DNA from: Cruorifilaria tuberocauda
Taxonomy: Eukaryota; Nematoda; Chromadorea; Rhabditida; Onchocercidae
Direction: 5' to 3'
Assembly: GCA_013365365.1 (NCBI GenBank)
Contig: JABVXU010000070.1
Location: forward strand, 1-64,000
Length of the DNA stretch: 64,000 nucleotides
Shown: in pieces, positions 61,945 to 64,000 of the stretch
How the letters are laid out: each line of letters opens with the position of its first letter
Position numbering within the stretch: the stretch's first letter is position 1
Position numbers and translations under genes: made by a program
The notes under the pieces: model-generated
Databases searched by the model: none
Seen by the model: only the letters and a program-made list of their open reading frames with translations
Told to the model about the DNA's origin: nothing

Positions 61945-62879
61945 GTCATTTGTATACCGGAGAATTTTCAGTTCTCTCGTCACGATTTTTAGTGTTAGAT
62001 TTAAATGAGTAATGTTATGATCACTTTGATCTCTTCATTATCGTGAACGTTATTTGTGTTAATTTCATTTGTTGCGTTGTTTCTAATTTGTGATTGTAAA
62101 CTTTTCCATCATTTTTTAAAGACTTTGTTGTCCTTTTTTCTTCATTTTTGTTTCTATTCTAAAAATAAAATTTATACTATTTTTACTATAACTGTTGACG
62201 AAATTTTGTGTACAACACCAGAAAAAATTTTGTAGCTGTGTTATTATAACAGGAACATATCGCTTCACTACAGTCTGTTGTTTAAGGAGGGAGATTCATC
62301 GCAATTTCCAAGTCTCACTTTAGAGTGGAATTGTTACTTTAATCTGGTTAAGAATTTTCGAGGCAGAAATCTTATCGCAGTAATGCTTTCAAACTATAAA
62401 AATGTGATTAGATTGGGACAGATTATATTACCATTGAAGTGATAAATAGTTCATGTGGAACTAAGCAAGTAATCTGATAGAACTTTAGAACAGATCAAGG
62501 GAAGAGATTAACAATGCATTTAAAGAGATCTTTAAAGAAAAAAAAATATAACATTCACTCCATTAGTTTATATCTTTGAACAGATAGATCCAATAAAAAT
62601 TATTTATAATTAAGAATTCATAAACTAAGCTGAAAAGAGAAATTAAGGAATGAAGATTTGCTATTGATTTCTCATATTTGCTAACTATATGCATGCACTC
62701 CTCTGTAAGGAGAAGCAGAGAAGCAGGTGAAGAACAGGTGTGTAGAGAATTAAGCTTTCAACTTCCTCCCCGATCTCTACAAATATTGACAGAATGACTC
62801 AGGTAGAAAAGCAATCATCACATTGTAAGCTATTCCACCACATCCCTCTCATTCTCCTCTCCTTCCTTTAGAATCCATA
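61945..62879. other. Intergenic region after TMEM33
   Basis: About 930 bases, AT-rich. AAAATAAAATT at about 62163 is a plausible TMEM33 poly(A) signal. A CCTTTAG acceptor at about 62865-62871 precedes the next ATG. No gene seen. Confidence 0.5.
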
Positions 62880-63843
62880 ATGGTTATGCCAACGCAGTTA
62901 ATTATTTGTGCTGCCATCAAAATTCTCATTGTTGTAAGTCATTTCTCTTATCAGTCATTATTTGAATCTATTTCCTGAATACAGATTGTGTAAATGTTTA
63001 TTCAAATTGATTACATCTTATAAGTTGATATAGGATTTAAATTATTCGTATCAAAGTTAGATTTTTTTTATTTGTTCGTTACTTGAAATACATCAATTGT
63101 GCTTAGGCGAATCGATTTCATTCATCCGTTATTTCTTCAATTATTTTGTATCAGTAGTGATGGGAATCCAATTCTTCAAAAATAATACTAATTTAAAAAT
63201 AATCATATTTCATGCATCAGTAATTAGGTGTGTAACTTTATCTTGCTAGAATTAAAAAATAATAATTTTAAATCCTAAATCTTTATATTAATTTAATGAA
63301 ACTTAAAAATGGAACAGGCTAATAAAATAAAAATTATCAATTTATTTATTATTTAATTGTAGTAAAAATAAAATGAAAATTTTGTTTCACTGGTTACTTA
63401 GGGAATAAAAAAAATTTGTGGTTTTTAAATTCTCAAATTAATTTGCAAACATTTTCTTCGATTTTTCTCTTTCTATTAGTATTTAAAATGATCTACAACT
63501 AACACTAAATTCATTGAAATAATTTCAGATTATAACAATAGTAGTATTGATTCTACTCGATCCAGAATATACGGTGGCTTACATTTCAGTGAATTATGAA
63601 ATTGTTCTCATTTATATTATTTCATCACTTACTTTACTTCATTGCATTGTTTCTATTATTATGTACTTCATTGTATATCGTCAAAAAATAGGCGAAAGAA
63701 GAGCAATATCGCTTACAAACTGCTCAATCACTGCAAGTTTTACGACGTTTATTTTCTCCGTAGTACAATGTTGGTCATTAAAAGCAGCCTTTTTTACACT
63801 GACCATATCAGAGATGGGAATAAACAATAAAACAGGATTGTAA
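62880..63843 (+). CDS. Small multispan membrane protein of unknown function
   Basis: Two exons, 62880-62933 and 63529-63843, join in phase 0 to 122 residues. Hydrophobic segments: one spanning the splice junction (LIICAAIKILIV into IITIVVLILL), one at about 45-68 (VLIYIISSLTLLHCIVSIIMYFI, broken here only for counting), and a weaker one near FTTFIFSVVQ with CWSLKAAFF. A basic loop (YRQKIGERR) separates the last two. The layout recalls four-helix MARVEL or claudin-like proteins, but I see no diagnostic motif. The ATG follows a CTTTAG acceptor by eight bases. The last exon could be spliced further downstream, outside this window. Confidence 0.55.
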
Positions 63844-64000
63844 CTGTAACAGATAGCCAAAAAACGAAAATTATCATTTGAAATGAGAGGAAATTTCCTT
63901 TGAAATATGGAATAGATTGGAATGATTATTATTAGCATAGATACGGGATGATGAGGGAAGTGATATTTTTGTCCAGGGTTTAGTATGACCAGAATTTATT
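63844..64000. other. Right edge of window
   Basis: 157 bases with no supported feature; could include the 3' UTR of the small membrane protein gene or a downstream intron. Confidence 0.4.

Noticed and set aside
1..64000. Transposons, Wolbachia-derived inserts, tRNA or rRNA genes
   Set aside because: I looked for transposase or reverse transcriptase motifs, GC-richer bacterial-like stretches and tRNA B-box-like GGTTCRAAYCC, and found none convincing by eye; a tRNAscan and RepeatMasker run would settle it.

Overview
The window looks like nuclear DNA of a parasitic nematode, most likely a filarial or other spirurid (clade III) worm. The sequence is very AT-rich. Genes are split by short to medium introns ending in TTTCAG-like acceptors. 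Several start codons lie a few bases after an orphan 3' splice site, as expected for spliced-leader trans-splicing. Predicted proteins match metazoan families at near-normal length. I see no bacterial genes, rRNA, CRISPR array, convincing tRNA or recognisable transposon. Species and homologue assignments come from memory of family motifs, not from a search.

Layout, left to right. 0.5-4.6 kb (+): a broken and then an intact copy of a HAD phosphatase. 5.4-6.0 kb (+): the tRNA adenosine deaminase subunit ADAT2. 7.3-11.6 kb (+): Rabex-5, a Rab5 exchange factor, in 13 exons. 18.1-13.4 kb (-): a CD36/SCARB-type scavenger receptor in 11 exons, with unusual inverted repeats in its introns. 21.5-23.4 kb (+): thioredoxin-related TMX2. 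26.4-27.5 kb (+): a class II bHLH transcription factor in a gene-poor stretch. 33.1-28.8 kb (-): PDE12, a 2'-5' phosphodiesterase/deadenylase. 34.8-37.9 kb (+): a secreted cysteine-repeat protein resembling MIG-18. 39.3-38.8 kb (-): a tiny complex III subunit (UQCR11-like). 39.8-48.2 kb (+): Hip/ST13, the Hsc70-interacting protein, whose sixth intron is 6.2 kb long and contains, on the opposite strand, an unrecognised 1,101-codon gene with twelve [12 protein letters not shown] repeats.

From 58.5 down to 48.6 kb (-) SNF5/SMARCB1, Y14/RBM8A and GPATCH1 lie head to tail with gaps of 440-530 bases, a possible operon of chromatin and splicing factors. 59.2-61.9 kb (+): TMEM33. 62.9-63.8 kb (+): a small unknown multispan membrane protein.

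Most genes are ordinary housekeeping genes. The points deserving attention are the nested repeat gene, a 43-base perfect copy of a Hip exon beside it, the inverted copy of a CD36 exon boundary that brackets two exons, the decayed HAD paralogue, and the SNF5-Y14-GPATCH1 cluster. Exon limits were placed by hand using GT/AG sites, reading phase and family alignment; junctions I could not settle are marked.
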